From contig NZ_KI421500.1 in NCBI RefSeq assembly GCF_000473145.1, forward strand, positions 1,736,225 through 1,800,224: a DNA stretch of 64,000 nucleotides, written 5' to 3'. Source of the stretch: Leisingera daeponensis DSM 23529 (GTDB taxonomy: Bacteria; Pseudomonadota; Alphaproteobacteria; Rhodobacterales; Rhodobacteraceae). This document shows, in pieces, positions 7,304-19,578 of the stretch. Position 1 is the first letter of the stretch, and each line of letters starts with the position of its first letter. A model generated the notes under the pieces. It was not told the origin of the DNA, did no database searches, and saw only the letters and a program-made list of their open reading frames with translations. The translations under genes and the position numbers were made by a program.

Positions 7304-8689
7304 TTAGCGGCGCTGAAAGGCGGGAGAGGCCAGGATCAGCCCGATCCCCTCCGCTTCGGTTTCGGCGGCGCGGGCGGCAAACATCACCCGCTCATTGGCA
7401 AAGCCGCCCAGCGCCGCAGCGGCAAAGCCGCGCGGATCGGGCAGCGGCTGCACCAGCCGCCGCGGGGCCGCCATCGCCCAGCGCAGGCGGGCGGCCAGGG
7501 CCTGCGGCGTGACCCAGGCAGCGTCTTCTTCGGGCCAGCCGTCCGGCCCGCCGGAAAACTCCCACCGTTGCCCCATCGGGGTCAGCGGCGCCAGCAGCAG
7601 CCGGTTCAGCTGCCCCGGCCTGAGGTCCGCAATCCGCGCCTCGGGCAGCGCCAGCGCCCGGCAGGCGGAGGCCACGTAGTCAAACGGCGGCTTCACATTG
7701 CGCAGCTGCGGCTCCCAGGCGGCCGGATGCTCCAGCAGAGCGGCATAAACCTGCACAAGGTCGCCGCCGCTGTCCTGAAACCGGGCCGCCACATGGGACA
7801 CCAGCGCCGGGTCCGGCGTGTCGGAGATGAAATGCACCGCCAGCTTGCGGGCGATATGCTGGGCGGTGGCAGGATGGCGGGCCAGATCGCGCAGCGCGCT
7901 CAGCACCTGCTCCAGCTGCGGTTTGCCGCCGCCGTAAGTCTTTCCCAGCACCGTTTCCGGCCCCGGCTCCGCCATGCCGGGGTGAAAGACGAACGCTTCT
8001 TCCCTGGAGAGGGTGAGGCCGGTGAACAGCTCCGCCAGCTGCCGCACGTCGGTCTGGCTGTAGGGCCCGTCCACCCCCAGCGTGTGCAGCTCCAGCACCT
8101 CCCGGGCCAGGTTCTCATTCAGCCCGCTCAGCCGTTCGCGCCGCGCGGCGGCCCGGCTGCCCGGCCCGGCAGAGCGGTTCTGGTCCAGGTACATCAGCAT
8201 CAGCGGGCTGGTGGCGGCGGCGATCAGCATGTCCTCGAAACGGCCGCTCACATGCGGCCGGATCACGCTTTCGGCATAGGGCGCAGCCAGCACCCGCGTC
8301 GGCCCGGATTTGCCCTGTGCCGTGAAATGGTCGGCCCAGAACAGCACCAGCCGTTCGCGCAGCCCGTCGCGGGTGCGGACATGGCGCAGCAGCCGCTGGC
8401 CGTGCCATCCGTAGCGGGCATGGTTCTGCGCGCGGCGGAATTCCCTGAAGGCCCTGTCCGCAGCCTCATAGCCGGGCTTGCCGTCCAGCTGCCTGCGCTG
8501 CCGCCGCAGCCGCCGGAACGTCGCGGCCCCCGTCACGGCATCCTCAAACCGGCTGACCGGGAACTGCTGCGCCATTTCGTCAGGCCCTTGCAGGCGGCTC
8601 AGCATCTCTGCCGCCGACTGCGGCGGCGCAACCGCCGGCGACAGCCCGGCACCAAAGCGGATCTCAGCCAAGTCTCCGTCAAACTGCAT
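7304..8689 (-). CDS. DUF1800 domain-containing protein
   Basis: This 461-residue protein of the DUF1800 family shows FWADHFTAQGKSGPTR, the NENLAREVLELHTLGVDGPYSQTDVRQLAELFTGLT core, and HIARKLAVHFISDTPDP. No signal peptide is visible. DUF1800 genes are widely paired with DUF1501 genes; the pair is thought to act together, but no activity is established. This gene is the upstream member of the two-gene unit. Confidence 0.92.
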   Translation of the reverse strand: MQFDGDLAEIRFGAGLSPAVAPPQSAAEMLSRLQGPDEMAQQFPVSRFEDAVTGAATFRRLRRQRRQLDGKPGYEAADRAFREFRRAQNHARYGWHGQRLLRHVRTRDGLRERLVLFWADHFTAQGKSGPTRVLAAPYAESVIRPHVSGRFEDMLIAAATSPLMLMYLDQNRSAGPGSRAAARRERLSGLNENLAREVLELHTLGVDGPYSQTDVRQLAELFTGLTLSREEAFVFHPGMAEPGPETVLGKTYGGGKPQLEQVLSALRDLARHPATAQHIARKLAVHFISDTPDPALVSHVAARFQDSGGDLVQVYAALLEHPAAWEPQLRNVKPPFDYVASACRALALPEARIADLRPGQLNRLLLAPLTPMGQRWEFSGGPDGWPEEDAAWVTPQALAARLRWAMAAPRRLVQPLPDPRGFAAAALGGFANERVMFAARAAETEAEGIGLILASPAFQRR

Positions 8690-8879
8690 GGCGCTGCTCT
8701 CTCCTTGCCCTGCCGGCCTGCCCGCAGGTTAGAGCATCGCTGCCCTGCCCCACAGGCGAATTTCAGATGATACGCATGTTTCCGCGTGTTCCGTCGCCCG
8801 CCCCGCAGCTTTTTGCAAAGACGCCGTTTCCCGGCGCCGGACTCCGGCAGCGGTCCGCCGCAGATGGGCCGCAAAGGAA

Positions 8880-8905
8880 AAGGCCCGGACAATTGCCCGG
8901 GCCTT
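8880..8905 (-). terminator. Rho-independent terminator of aspS
   Basis: A 9-bp stem (AAGGCCCGG / CCGGGCCTT) is followed on the minus strand by TTTCCTTT. It lies 21-46 bases after the aspS stop. Confidence 0.75.
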
Positions 8906-8925
8906 CATCAAGACGTCTGTGCCGC

Positions 8926-10710
8926 TTACTGATCCTGCGGGATCACCCGCAGGCCCAGCTCCATCAGCTGCTCCGCCATCGGCTCAGACGGCGCTGCCAT
9001 CATCAGATCTTCGGCGCGCTGGTTCATCGGGAACATGATCACTTCGCGGATGTTGGCCTCATCGGCCAGCAGCATCACCATGCGGTCGATCCCGGCCGCG
9101 CAGCCGCCGTGCGGCGGGGCGCCGTACTGGAACGCGTTGACCATGCCGCCAAAGCGCTTCTTCACCTCGTCCTCGCCGTAGCCGGCGATTTCAAAGGCCT
9201 TGAACATGATCTCCGGCTTGTGGTTCCGGATCGCGCCGGAGACCAGCTCGTAACCGTTGCAGGCGAGGTCGTACTGGTAGCCCTTCACGGCCAGCGGATC
9301 GGACAGCAGCGCGTCCATGCCGCCCTGCGGCATCGAGAACGGGTTGTGCTCAAAGTCGATCCTGCCGGTTTCCTCGTCCTTCTCGTAGATCGGGAAGTCG
9401 ACGATCCAGGCAAAGGCAAAGCGGTCCTTGTCAATCAGGCCCAGCTCCTCGCCGATGACGGTGCGGGCCTTGCCCGCGACGCCTTCGAACGCCTTCGGCT
9501 TGCCGCCCAGGAAGAAGGCCGCGTCACCAACGCCCAGGCCGAGTTGCTGGCGGATCGCCTCGGTGCGCTCCGGGCCGATGTTCTTGGCCAGCGGACCGGC
9601 CGCCTCCATGCCCTCCGCGCCGTCGCGCCAGAAGATGTAGCCCATGCCCGGCAGGCCCTCTTTCTGGGCGAATGCGTTCATCCGGTCGCAGAACTTGCGG
9701 CTGCCGCCGGTGGGCGCCGGAATGGCGCGGATCTCGGTGCCGTCCTGTTCCAGCAGCTTGGCAAAGATCGCAAAGCCCGAGCCGCGGAAGTGGTCGGACA
9801 CCACCTGCATCTTGATCGGGTTCCTGAGGTCCGGCTTGTCGGTGCCATACCACAGCGCTGAATCCTTGTAGGAGATCTGCGGCCACTCGTTTGCCGGGTC
9901 GACCTTGCGGCCGCCGCCGAACTCCTCGAACACGCCCGCCATCACCGGCGCGATGGTGTCAAAGACGTCCTGCTGGGTCACAAACGACATTTCCATGTCG
10001 AGCTGGTAGAAGTCCGCAGGCGACCGGTCGGCGCGCGGGTCCTCGTCGCGGAAGCAGGGCGCGATCTGGAAATACTTGTCAAAGCCCGACACCATCATGA
10101 GCTGCTTGAACTGCTGCGGCGCCTGCGGCAGCGCATAGAACTTGCCCGGATGCAGGCGCGACGGCACCAGGAAGTCGCGCGCGCCCTCGGGGGAGGAGGC
10201 GGTGATGATCGGGGTCTGGTATTCGTTGAAGCCGATGTCCCACATGCGGTTGCGGATCGAGCGGATCATGTTGGAGCGCAGCACCATGTTGCGCTGCATC
10301 TTCTCGCGGCGCAGGTCCAGGTAGCGGTAGCGCAGGCGGGTTTCCTCAGGGTACTCCTGATCGCCGAACACCATCAGCGGCAGTTCCTCGGATTTGCCCA
10401 GCACCTCGATGTCGCGGATGAAGACCTCGATTTCGCCGGTCGGGATCTTGGGGTTCACCAGGCTTTCGTCGCGCGCCTTCACCTCGCCGTCGATGCGGAT
10501 GCACCATTCGCTGCGGACCTTCTCGATCTCGGCAAAAACCGGGCTGTCCGGGTCGGCCATGACCTGGGTCACGCCGTAATGGTCGCGCAGGTCGATGAAC
10601 AACAGGCCGCCGTGGTCGCGGACGCGGTGGACCCAGCCTGACAGGCGGACGGTTTCACCGACGTTGGATTTGTTCAGTTCGGCGCAGGTATGGCTGCGGT
10701 AAGCGTGCAT
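8926..10710 (-). CDS. aspS: Aspartate-tRNA ligase
   Basis: This 594-residue class II synthetase charges tRNA-Asp (possibly also tRNA-Asn in this group). An N-terminal OB-fold anticodon-binding domain (about 1-110, [21 protein letters not shown]) is followed by motif 2 ([19 protein letters not shown]), a GAD insertion domain, and motif 3 near the C-terminus ([19 protein letters not shown]). The start [18 protein letters not shown] at 10710 is the canonical N-terminus; in-frame upstream codons are not family-like. A terminator follows. Confidence 0.97.
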   Translation of the reverse strand: MHAYRSHTCAELNKSNVGETVRLSGWVHRVRDHGGLLFIDLRDHYGVTQVMADPDSPVFAEIEKVRSEWCIRIDGEVKARDESLVNPKIPTGEIEVFIRDIEVLGKSEELPLMVFGDQEYPEETRLRYRYLDLRREKMQRNMVLRSNMIRSIRNRMWDIGFNEYQTPIITASSPEGARDFLVPSRLHPGKFYALPQAPQQFKQLMMVSGFDKYFQIAPCFRDEDPRADRSPADFYQLDMEMSFVTQQDVFDTIAPVMAGVFEEFGGGRKVDPANEWPQISYKDSALWYGTDKPDLRNPIKMQVVSDHFRGSGFAIFAKLLEQDGTEIRAIPAPTGGSRKFCDRMNAFAQKEGLPGMGYIFWRDGAEGMEAAGPLAKNIGPERTEAIRQQLGLGVGDAAFFLGGKPKAFEGVAGKARTVIGEELGLIDKDRFAFAWIVDFPIYEKDEETGRIDFEHNPFSMPQGGMDALLSDPLAVKGYQYDLACNGYELVSGAIRNHKPEIMFKAFEIAGYGEDEVKKRFGGMVNAFQYGAPPHGGCAAGIDRMVMLLADEANIREVIMFPMNQRAEDLMMAAPSEPMAEQLMELGLRVIPQDQ

Positions 10711-10942
10711 CGGTTGACCTTTCGTTATACCGGTCTTGTGCCCGGGCGGGCCGTCGTTCGGGAGTTGCGCACGGAAACGGCGCGGAATTCGTCCGGGGTG
10801 GTACACTAGTTTGCGGCTCAGTTGTCAAGCAAACAGGGGCGATTCCGCACCGGCAGCGGCCCGGTTTTTGCCGGTTCGCCCCCTTGGCGCAAAGGCTCCC
10901 GCCCCTTGCACGCCCCGCCGCTGCGCGGCCCGGCGGCAAGCG

Positions 10943-11027
10943 TTGGGCCCGGCGCCCCGCCGGCGGCGGGGCGCCGGGGGCGTTTCGCGGCAGCCGCAGC
11001 GCGCCGCAGGCGCGCTGCCGGGCCCAA
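10943..11027. repeat. Compound palindromic element, copy B, in the 372-bp gap between aspS and the pabC-like gene
   Basis: TTGGGCCCGGC (10943-10953) and GCCGGGCCCAA (11017-11027) are exact complements. Between them lie two hairpins: GGCGCCCCGCC/GGCGGGGCGCC (10951-10975) and GCAGCGCGCC/GGCGCGCTGC (10996-11018). The rest of the gap (10711-11082) holds the aspS upstream region and no gene that I can support. Confidence 0.65.
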
Positions 11028-11082
11028 GGGCACGCGCCGTCTGGCGGCAGCCGGGCGGCGCGCGTCCGAGGGAGCGCCCCCG

Positions 11083-11736
11083 CTACACGATCCGCGCCGG
11101 GATCAGCCCGCGCAGGGAATTGCCCATATGGATGGCCTTCGCCTCCAGCAGGTCCTGCACCCTCAGCACCTGCTCCAGGCACTGGCCGCTTTCCAGCAGC
11201 GTCTGGCGCAAAACGCCCGGCAGCAGGCCGCAGCTCAGCGGCGGTGTCACCCTCTGCCCGTCCGCGCGGGTGACAAACAGATTGGTGATGGTGCCCTCGC
11301 AGACCTCGCCTTGCTGGTTCAGGAACAGCAGTTCGTCCACCCCTTCCGGCAGCGCTGCCCGCGCGGCGTCATAGAGCGCGCGGCGGGTGGTCTTGTGCTG
11401 CAGCCAGAGGTCATCGGCGTTCAGCCGGGTCTGCGCAATGCCCAGCCGCCATTCAGATGGGTTGCTTCCCAAGCGTGCCGTGGTCAGCTCCAATTGCCCC
11501 CGCGCCTCCAGCGTCAGGCGGCAGCGCAGCGGGGCCTCGCCGGCAGCTTCCCTCAGAACCGCCTCCGCCTGCTTTGGATCGAAGGGGATCCCAAACACCG
11601 CCGCGCTGCGCGCCATCCGGGCCAGATGCTGCGGCAGGTGCCGGAACCCCGCGCCCGGATGCCAGCCCAGCGTCTCGATCAGGCGGAAAGCGGGATCGTT
11701 CTGGACGGTGTCACGCGGGCGAACCGGGCTTTCCAT
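11083..11736 (-). CDS. pabC: Aminotransferase class IV (aminodeoxychorismate lyase-like)
   Basis: This 217-residue PLP enzyme has the fold-type IV pattern. LQHKTTRRALYDAA contains the expected catalytic Lys, and EVCEGTITNLFV matches the cofactor-binding segment. Placed directly after pabB, it most likely cleaves 4-amino-4-deoxychorismate to p-aminobenzoate and pyruvate for folate synthesis. The assignment depends on this neighbourhood, since class IV enzymes are hard to separate by sequence. The annotated start overlaps the pabB 3' end by 58 bases; a later start would reduce the overlap. Confidence 0.82.
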   Translation of the reverse strand: MESPVRPRDTVQNDPAFRLIETLGWHPGAGFRHLPQHLARMARSAAVFGIPFDPKQAEAVLREAAGEAPLRCRLTLEARGQLELTTARLGSNPSEWRLGIAQTRLNADDLWLQHKTTRRALYDAARAALPEGVDELLFLNQQGEVCEGTITNLFVTRADGQRVTPPLSCGLLPGVLRQTLLESGQCLEQVLRVQDLLEAKAIHMGNSLRGLIPARIV

Positions 11737-12830
11737 AGCGCTTCCTCATATTCGGACTCGGCGGTGCTGTCCCAGACCACGCCGCCGCCCACGTTGAGCG
11801 TTGCGCGGCCGCCTTCCAGCATCAGCGTGCGGATCGCCACATTGAACTCCGACGCGCCGTCCGGTGCCGCCCAGCCGATGGTGCCGCAATAGATGTCGCG
11901 TGCCCAGGGTTCCAGGTCCGCCAGGATCTCCATCGCGCGGATCTTGGGCGCGCCGGTGATGGAGCCGCAGGGAAACAGCGCCGTAAAGATGTCCGCAAGC
12001 CCCGCATCGGGCCGGAGTTTCGCCCGCACCAGCGACACCATCTGATGCACGGTGGCATAGCTTTCCACCGCAAACAGCTCCGGCACATGCACCGATCCGG
12101 TCAGCGCCACGCGGCTGATGTCGTTGCGCAGCAGGTCGACGATCATCAGGTTCTCGGCCCGGTTCTTCTCGTCCTGGCGCAGGAAGTCGCGGCGGCGGGC
12201 GTCCTCCACCGGATCGTCGCTGCGCGGCTGGGTGCCCTTCATCGGGCGGGTCTCGATCACGCCGTCCGCACCGGTGCGGAAAAACAGCTCCGGCGAGCGC
12301 GACAGCAGATCCGGCAGGCCGTCCTGTTCGACCAGAACGCCGTAACCGACCGGCTGCCTGGCCTGCAGCGCGGCATAAAGCTCCCCGGCAGTGCCATAGG
12401 CATCCGCATCAATCGGGAAGGTCAGGTTGGCCTGATAGATGTCGCCCTTGCCGATGTTGCGGTTCACATGCGCGAAGGCTTCGGCGTAACGGTCATAAGT
12501 CCAGCGGGGCGTAATGCTTTCGAGTCCCGCTTCGCCCCCCCGCGGCCGGGCGCTGCCCTCAGTGCCGGACTGGGACGGCGCCTCATATACCCCAAAGCAG
12601 ATCAGCGGCAGCCGCCGCCCCGCGGGCAGCCGCCCGGCCAGCTTCGGCTCCAGCGCATAACCCAGCTCATAGGACGCATACCCCGCCAGCCAGTGGCCCG
12701 CCCCCCGCGCCGCATCCAGCGCGGCCAACGCGGCGGGCACCTCTTCCGGCCCGTCCGCACGGATCACCCGCAGCGGCTGGCTGAACACTGTGCCGGCCCC
12801 CCTGGGACCCTGATCAAAGCGAATCCGCAC
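11679..12830 (-). CDS. pabB: Aminodeoxychorismate synthase component I
   Basis: This 383-residue chorismate-using enzyme aminates chorismate in p-aminobenzoate synthesis. It shows QANLTFPIDADAYG, the SPELFF segment, ETRPMKGTQPRSDD, KNRAENLMIVDLLRND, and GSITGAPKIRAMEIL. The GTG start at 12830 is chosen because AGGGAG lies 9 bases upstream and the family similarity begins there (RIRFDQGPRGAGTVF). An in-frame ATG at 12911 would add 27 residues. No glutamine amidotransferase (pabA) is in the window. Confidence 0.9.
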   Translation of the reverse strand: MRIRFDQGPRGAGTVFSQPLRVIRADGPEEVPAALAALDAARGAGHWLAGYASYELGYALEPKLAGRLPAGRRLPLICFGVYEAPSQSGTEGSARPRGGEAGLESITPRWTYDRYAEAFAHVNRNIGKGDIYQANLTFPIDADAYGTAGELYAALQARQPVGYGVLVEQDGLPDLLSRSPELFFRTGADGVIETRPMKGTQPRSDDPVEDARRRDFLRQDEKNRAENLMIVDLLRNDISRVALTGSVHVPELFAVESYATVHQMVSLVRAKLRPDAGLADIFTALFPCGSITGAPKIRAMEILADLEPWARDIYCGTIGWAAPDGASEFNVAIRTLMLEGGRATLNVGGGVVWDSTAESEYEEALWKARFARVTPSRTIPLSA

Positions 12831-13029
12831 CGCAAGCGACTCCCTGAGCTCTTGAGCCCCACATATATCTGTTCGCAATGCGAACAAAAGGGGTGGATGC
12901 GGCATTTCCATATCCGTTTCCGATACCCCTTGAACCTTTCGGTGCGGTCCCTATAACGCGGAACAATTTGGGCGCACGCCAGCGCCCGTGAATCAAAGCT
13001 GCCCGCGCGTCAATCAAAGGAATATGGCC

Positions 13030-16386
<3,357 letters not shown>

Positions 16387-16417
16387 GCCCCGGCACGCAG
16401 CGAATGCGGTCTACTGG

Positions 16418-16445
16418 AAAGCCCCGGCACTGCCCGGGGCTTTTT
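16418..16445 (+). terminator. Rho-independent terminator of carB
   Basis: AAAGCCCCGG and CCGGGGCTTT form a 10-bp stem (16418-16443) with a 6-base loop, followed by a T-run. It begins 32 bases after the carB stop. Confidence 0.88.
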
Positions 16446-16547
16446 CTTTCCACCTGCCGCCCCCCTCCTGGCCGTTCTCATGCCCGGCGGAGGCCATGCG
16501 GCAGACCAGCCAGCGGCTGCGGGACACGCCTGACCCCAGACAGATTC

Positions 16548-16570
16548 AGCCCCGGCACTTGGCCGGGGCT
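16548..16570. other. Second hairpin resembling the carB terminator stem
   Basis: AGCCCCGGC/GCCGGGGCT (9 bp, loop ACTTG) repeats almost the same stem as the terminator 105 bases upstream, but no T-run follows on either strand. It may be a back-up or decayed terminator between the convergent carB and protease genes. Confidence 0.4.
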
Positions 16571-16626
16571 GCATGTTTCTGTGGCATAGGCAGTCAGCAG
16601 GAACGGAGCGTTTGTAGGCGCGGCGG

Positions 16627-17340
16627 TCAGCCCGCCTGCCGCATCAGCGCCTGCAGCGCGTGGCCCAGCGGGGCTGCCAGCGACACCCGCTTGCCGCCCA
16701 GCTCCGCCTTGGAGGAGATCACCGACACCAGCTGCGGCGCGCGGCCCGGGCGGGACTGGAGCACCGGCGAGCCGGAGGCGCCAAGATCGACGCGGCAGCT
16801 GGTGATCAGCGACATCTGGCGGGCCACCAGCACCTGGCAGGCGGTTTGCAGCCGCGGCGAGGTGGCATTGCTGTGGGAATAGGACATCACATCGACGCGC
16901 GCGCCCCGCTCCGGTGCGGCGGCCAGCGCCAGCGGGCGCACCACATCGGCGCTGATCGGGCGCTCCAGCCGCAGCACCGCGATATCGGTGGCGGTCTGGA
17001 ACTGGCCGGTCCGGCCATGCTGGTAGCCTGCGTGGATCGCCACCTTGGACACCCTGCGCGCCGCCTTCGACTGGCGGCCGTTCAGCCCCGCCTCGAACTG
17101 GACGCTGCGCGGGTCCACGGCCCGGCCGGTGCGGATGTCATACATGCAATGCGCCGCGGTCAGCACCATGTCCGGCGCGATCAGGCTGGCGGTGCACATG
17201 GCGCGGCCGCCGATGTTCAGGCGGCCCACCGCCTCCCATCCCGGCACCGACTGCACTGGCGCCCGCTGCCCGTCGGCGGCAGCAGCTCCGGCACTCACTC
17301 CCATCAGCACAGCGGCGGCAATTCCTAGCAAACGTCTCAT
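16627..17340 (-). CDS. Secreted trypsin-like serine protease (S1 family)
   Basis: This 237-residue protein has an N-terminal signal peptide ending near AAAADGQ (about residue 23). The catalytic triad is His64 (TAAHC), Asp119 (TDIAVLRL) and Ser189 in DLGASGSP, where the usual GDSGGP reads GASGSP. Cysteines in MCTASL and AAHC would form the common loop disulfide. It is probably periplasmic or secreted, with unknown substrate. The start at 17340 follows AGGAG; TTG at 17346 is the only alternative close by. Confidence 0.88.
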   Translation of the reverse strand: MRRLLGIAAAVLMGVSAGAAAADGQRAPVQSVPGWEAVGRLNIGGRAMCTASLIAPDMVLTAAHCMYDIRTGRAVDPRSVQFEAGLNGRQSKAARRVSKVAIHAGYQHGRTGQFQTATDIAVLRLERPISADVVRPLALAAAPERGARVDVMSYSHSNATSPRLQTACQVLVARQMSLITSCRVDLGASGSPVLQSRPGRAPQLVSVISSKAELGGKRVSLAAPLGHALQALMRQAG

Positions 17341-17834
17341 GACCAACTCCTTTTTCCCACACCGCCATGGTGGGCGAGTCCTGAGGCTGGAATGCGGCCT
17401 GCTGCGGTGCCGCGCTGGCAGAAAGATGGGCAGAATGCGACAGGATTAACAAAAGATTAAGACACGCGCCGCGTGCATCCCTCACCGGCCCGGAACCCCT
17501 TATTTTCTTAACGCTTCCGTTCGATTTTGCGAAAATTCGCCTTAAAACACTGAAAAACCCTACGGTTTTCGTTAGGAGATCAGGCGGCAATTTCCCCGGT
17601 TTCCGCGCGTTTTCCGCCTCCGGTGGTAACTTCGCGGCCCGAATGCGGCACAAATGAGCCTTAACAAAAGGCTAAACGCGGGCCTCGGCGCGGACTGAGT
17701 CTTTAACAGCGCGCTGCGCCGCCAAGCCGTGCAGATGCGCGCGCAATCCCGCCGGGCACGGGCGGCGGCACTTGCCGCGGTTGCGGCTGAAGGGCAAGGT
17801 TGCGGCGACCTCAACTACTCCAAAGGACCCCTCT
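17341..17834. other. 494-bp region with no gene recognised
   Basis: This stretch separates the divergently transcribed protease and the 24-residue lipoprotein gene. It includes AT-richer sequence at about 17440-17580 that could carry the protease promoter. Frames crossing it on the minus strand are arginine/proline-rich and run out of frame into the protease gene, so they are not annotated. Confidence 0.5.
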
Positions 17835-17909
17835 ATGCGGCTCCCCCTGCTTGTCACCGCCCTGCTGTTTCTGTCCGCCTGCGACGTGCCGCTGATCCCG
17901 CTGATCTGA
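17835..17909 (+). CDS. 24-residue micro-lipoprotein
   Basis: A complete frame of 24 codons starts 7 bases after an AAAGGA ribosome-binding site. It encodes a basic start (MRLP), a hydrophobic core, and a perfect lipobox LSAC, followed by only DVPLIPLI. Processing would leave a nine-residue lipopeptide beginning with the acylated Cys. I recall similarly tiny sequences in other roseobacters. The function is unknown; entericidin-like roles are a guess. Confidence 0.6.
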   Translation: MRLPLLVTALLFLSACDVPLIPLI

Positions 17910-17915
17910 GACATG

Positions 17916-17942
17916 AAAAAGCCCCGGCAGAATTGCCGGGGC
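17916..17942 (-). terminator. Rho-independent terminator of arsH
   Basis: GCCCCGGCA/TGCCGGGGC (9 bp, loop GAAT on the plus strand) is followed on the minus strand by TTTTT. It lies 55 bases beyond the arsH stop and could also stop the convergent lipoprotein transcript. Confidence 0.82.
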
Positions 17943-17996
17943 ATCCTTGCGCAGGCCGGGTCATGAGGGCCGGATCATGCAGGCCGGGCCGCCCGG

Positions 17997-18725
17997 TTAC
18001 TTCTGCGACACCCGCTTATGCACGTCCTCAGCGCTTTCCACCCGTTCGGAGTAACGGTCGACAAGGTAGTCCTTGCGCCCCCGCACCAGCCAGGTGAACT
18101 TCACCAGCTCCTCCATCACATCCACCAGACGGCGGTAGAACGGCCCGTCAGACAGACGCTCGCCCTCTTCGAACTCCAGCCACGCCTTGGGGATCGAGCT
18201 TTGGTTGGGAATCGTCACCATCCGCATCCAGCGGCCCAGGATGCGCATCTGGTTGACCGCGTTGAAGCTTTGCGAGCCGCCGGAGACCTGCATCACCGCC
18301 AGCGTCTTGCCTTGGGTGGTGCGGATGCCGCCCTGCAAGGACAGCGGCAGCCAGTCGATCTGCAGCTTCATGATGCCGGTCATCGCGCCGTGGCGCTCCG
18401 GGCTGGACCAGACCATACCCTCGGACCAGACCGCCAGCTCGCGCAGCTCCGCCACCTTGGGATGCTCCGCCGCGCCCGCATCGTCGGGCAACGGCAGGCC
18501 GGAGGGGTCGAACATCCGCGTCTCGCAGCCCAGCGCGCGCAGCACCCGCGCCGCCTCCTCCGCCGCCTTGCGGGAATAGCTCACCTCGCGCAGGGAGCCG
18601 TAGAGCAGCAGGATGCGCGGCGGGTGGCGCGGATCGCCGGGCGCGGCCAGCGCGTCCGCGTCAATTGGATGCAGCTGCCCCGCCGCAATGCCGGGCAGAT
18701 CGCTCAGATCCAGGCTGTCAGGCAC
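17997..18725 (-). CDS. arsH: Arsenical resistance flavoprotein ArsH
   Basis: This 242-residue NADPH-dependent FMN reductase contains the ArsH signatures [30 protein letters not shown] and [10 protein letters not shown]. ArsH oxidises trivalent organoarsenicals and reduces quinones or azo dyes. No arsR, arsB or arsC gene is nearby. Instead the gene overlaps by 8 bases the 3' end of an uncharacterised gene on the same strand, which is unusual. A terminator follows. Confidence 0.92.
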   Translation of the reverse strand: MPDSLDLSDLPGIAAGQLHPIDADALAAPGDPRHPPRILLLYGSLREVSYSRKAAEEAARVLRALGCETRMFDPSGLPLPDDAGAAEHPKVAELRELAVWSEGMVWSSPERHGAMTGIMKLQIDWLPLSLQGGIRTTQGKTLAVMQVSGGSQSFNAVNQMRILGRWMRMVTIPNQSSIPKAWLEFEEGERLSDGPFYRRLVDVMEELVKFTWLVRGRKDYLVDRYSERVESAEDVHKRVSQK

Positions 18726-19182
18726 TCTCTTCTTCCAGGTGCAGTTTCATATCCAGCAGAACCTGCTGCAGCAGCACGGTTTCCCGCAGCAGCCGCTTGG
18801 CCTCGTTGACGGTGATGATGCCGTCCTCGATCGCCGCCTGGTATTCGCTCATCAGCTGGGCAAACCGCTGGCTCAGCGCGATCACATCCGCATTGACCCC
18901 GCCGCTGCGTCCGGTTTCCCCGGCGCTGCCGTTGCCGTTATAGGACAGGGTGATGTTCTTGAGGTCCGCCAGCGCCGACGTCACATGCGGATAAGACGCC
19001 GCGCCTTCCAGCTTGGCCACCGCATCCACCGGCATGAACCGGTCCGCGTGTTCGGCGTTGTCAGAGTAATACCGCCCCAGCGTCGCCTTTGACTTGCCGG
19101 TGATCTGGCAGGCCGCCTCGATACCGACATCCTTGACCAGCGCTTCGGTGTGCTTCTTCAGATACGTCCCGATTTCAGCCAT
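18718..19182 (-). CDS. Uncharacterised protein with a phage-regulator-like N-terminus
   Basis: This 154-residue protein begins [20 protein letters not shown]. The segment [19 protein letters not shown] could be a helix-turn-helix like those of phage regulators. A low-complexity linker ([14 protein letters not shown]) precedes a C-terminal helical region ([15 protein letters not shown] onward) likely to form a coiled coil. The start at 19182 is preferred because AGG lies 6 bases upstream, against none for 19188. It overlaps arsH by 8 bases, so it may regulate arsH, but this is inference. Confidence 0.65.
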   Translation of the reverse strand: MAEIGTYLKKHTEALVKDVGIEAACQITGKSKATLGRYYSDNAEHADRFMPVDAVAKLEGAASYPHVTSALADLKNITLSYNGNGSAGETGRSGGVNADVIALSQRFAQLMSEYQAAIEDGIITVNEAKRLLRETVLLQQVLLDMKLHLEEESA

Positions 19183-19578
19183 ATACATCCTACCTGGCTT
19201 GCCTGCCGCCCCCCATGGGGAACGAACCGGTTAATTTCCCATTTCTGAGTTGTAGATCAATTGCGATACCTTATCCATCCCTCAGGTTTTCAGGGATTTA
19301 GCGAGTGGCATGGTGCAATTGGCATCTGTTGTCCAGTGCAAAGCGGGATGGGTGAGTGACGTCCTGCAACCAGGGTAATTGGTCTGCCCGGAACTTGCGC
19401 CTTCCGGGGCAATTTGGCGATGGCTGCTATCACGGGGTTTTGTTCCTCCCCGGCCACGCTAGCCCCGGGAGGCCATTCCCTGCCGATGCCCGCCTGCTGA
19501 TGCACACCTGCCGCTGCCGCGCGGTCACCTGCACGAATCCGGTTTTCCCGCCGCCGCGGTGCGGGTAAACCCGCCGCC
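19183..19578. other. 396-bp divergent gap, no gene recognised
   Basis: This region lies between two divergent transcription units: the arsH-linked gene (minus) and tdk (plus). The first 100 bases are AT-richer than the surroundings and probably hold the promoter of the minus-strand unit. Small frames in the rest lack family resemblance and ribosome-binding sites. Confidence 0.5.

Noticed and set aside
16548..16570. Second terminator after carB
   Set aside because: The stem is good but no T-run follows on either strand, so it is listed only as a hairpin.
17138..17653. Minus-strand frame upstream of the serine protease
   Set aside because: It runs out of frame into the protease gene, is Arg/Ser/Cys rich there, and lacks a ribosome-binding site.
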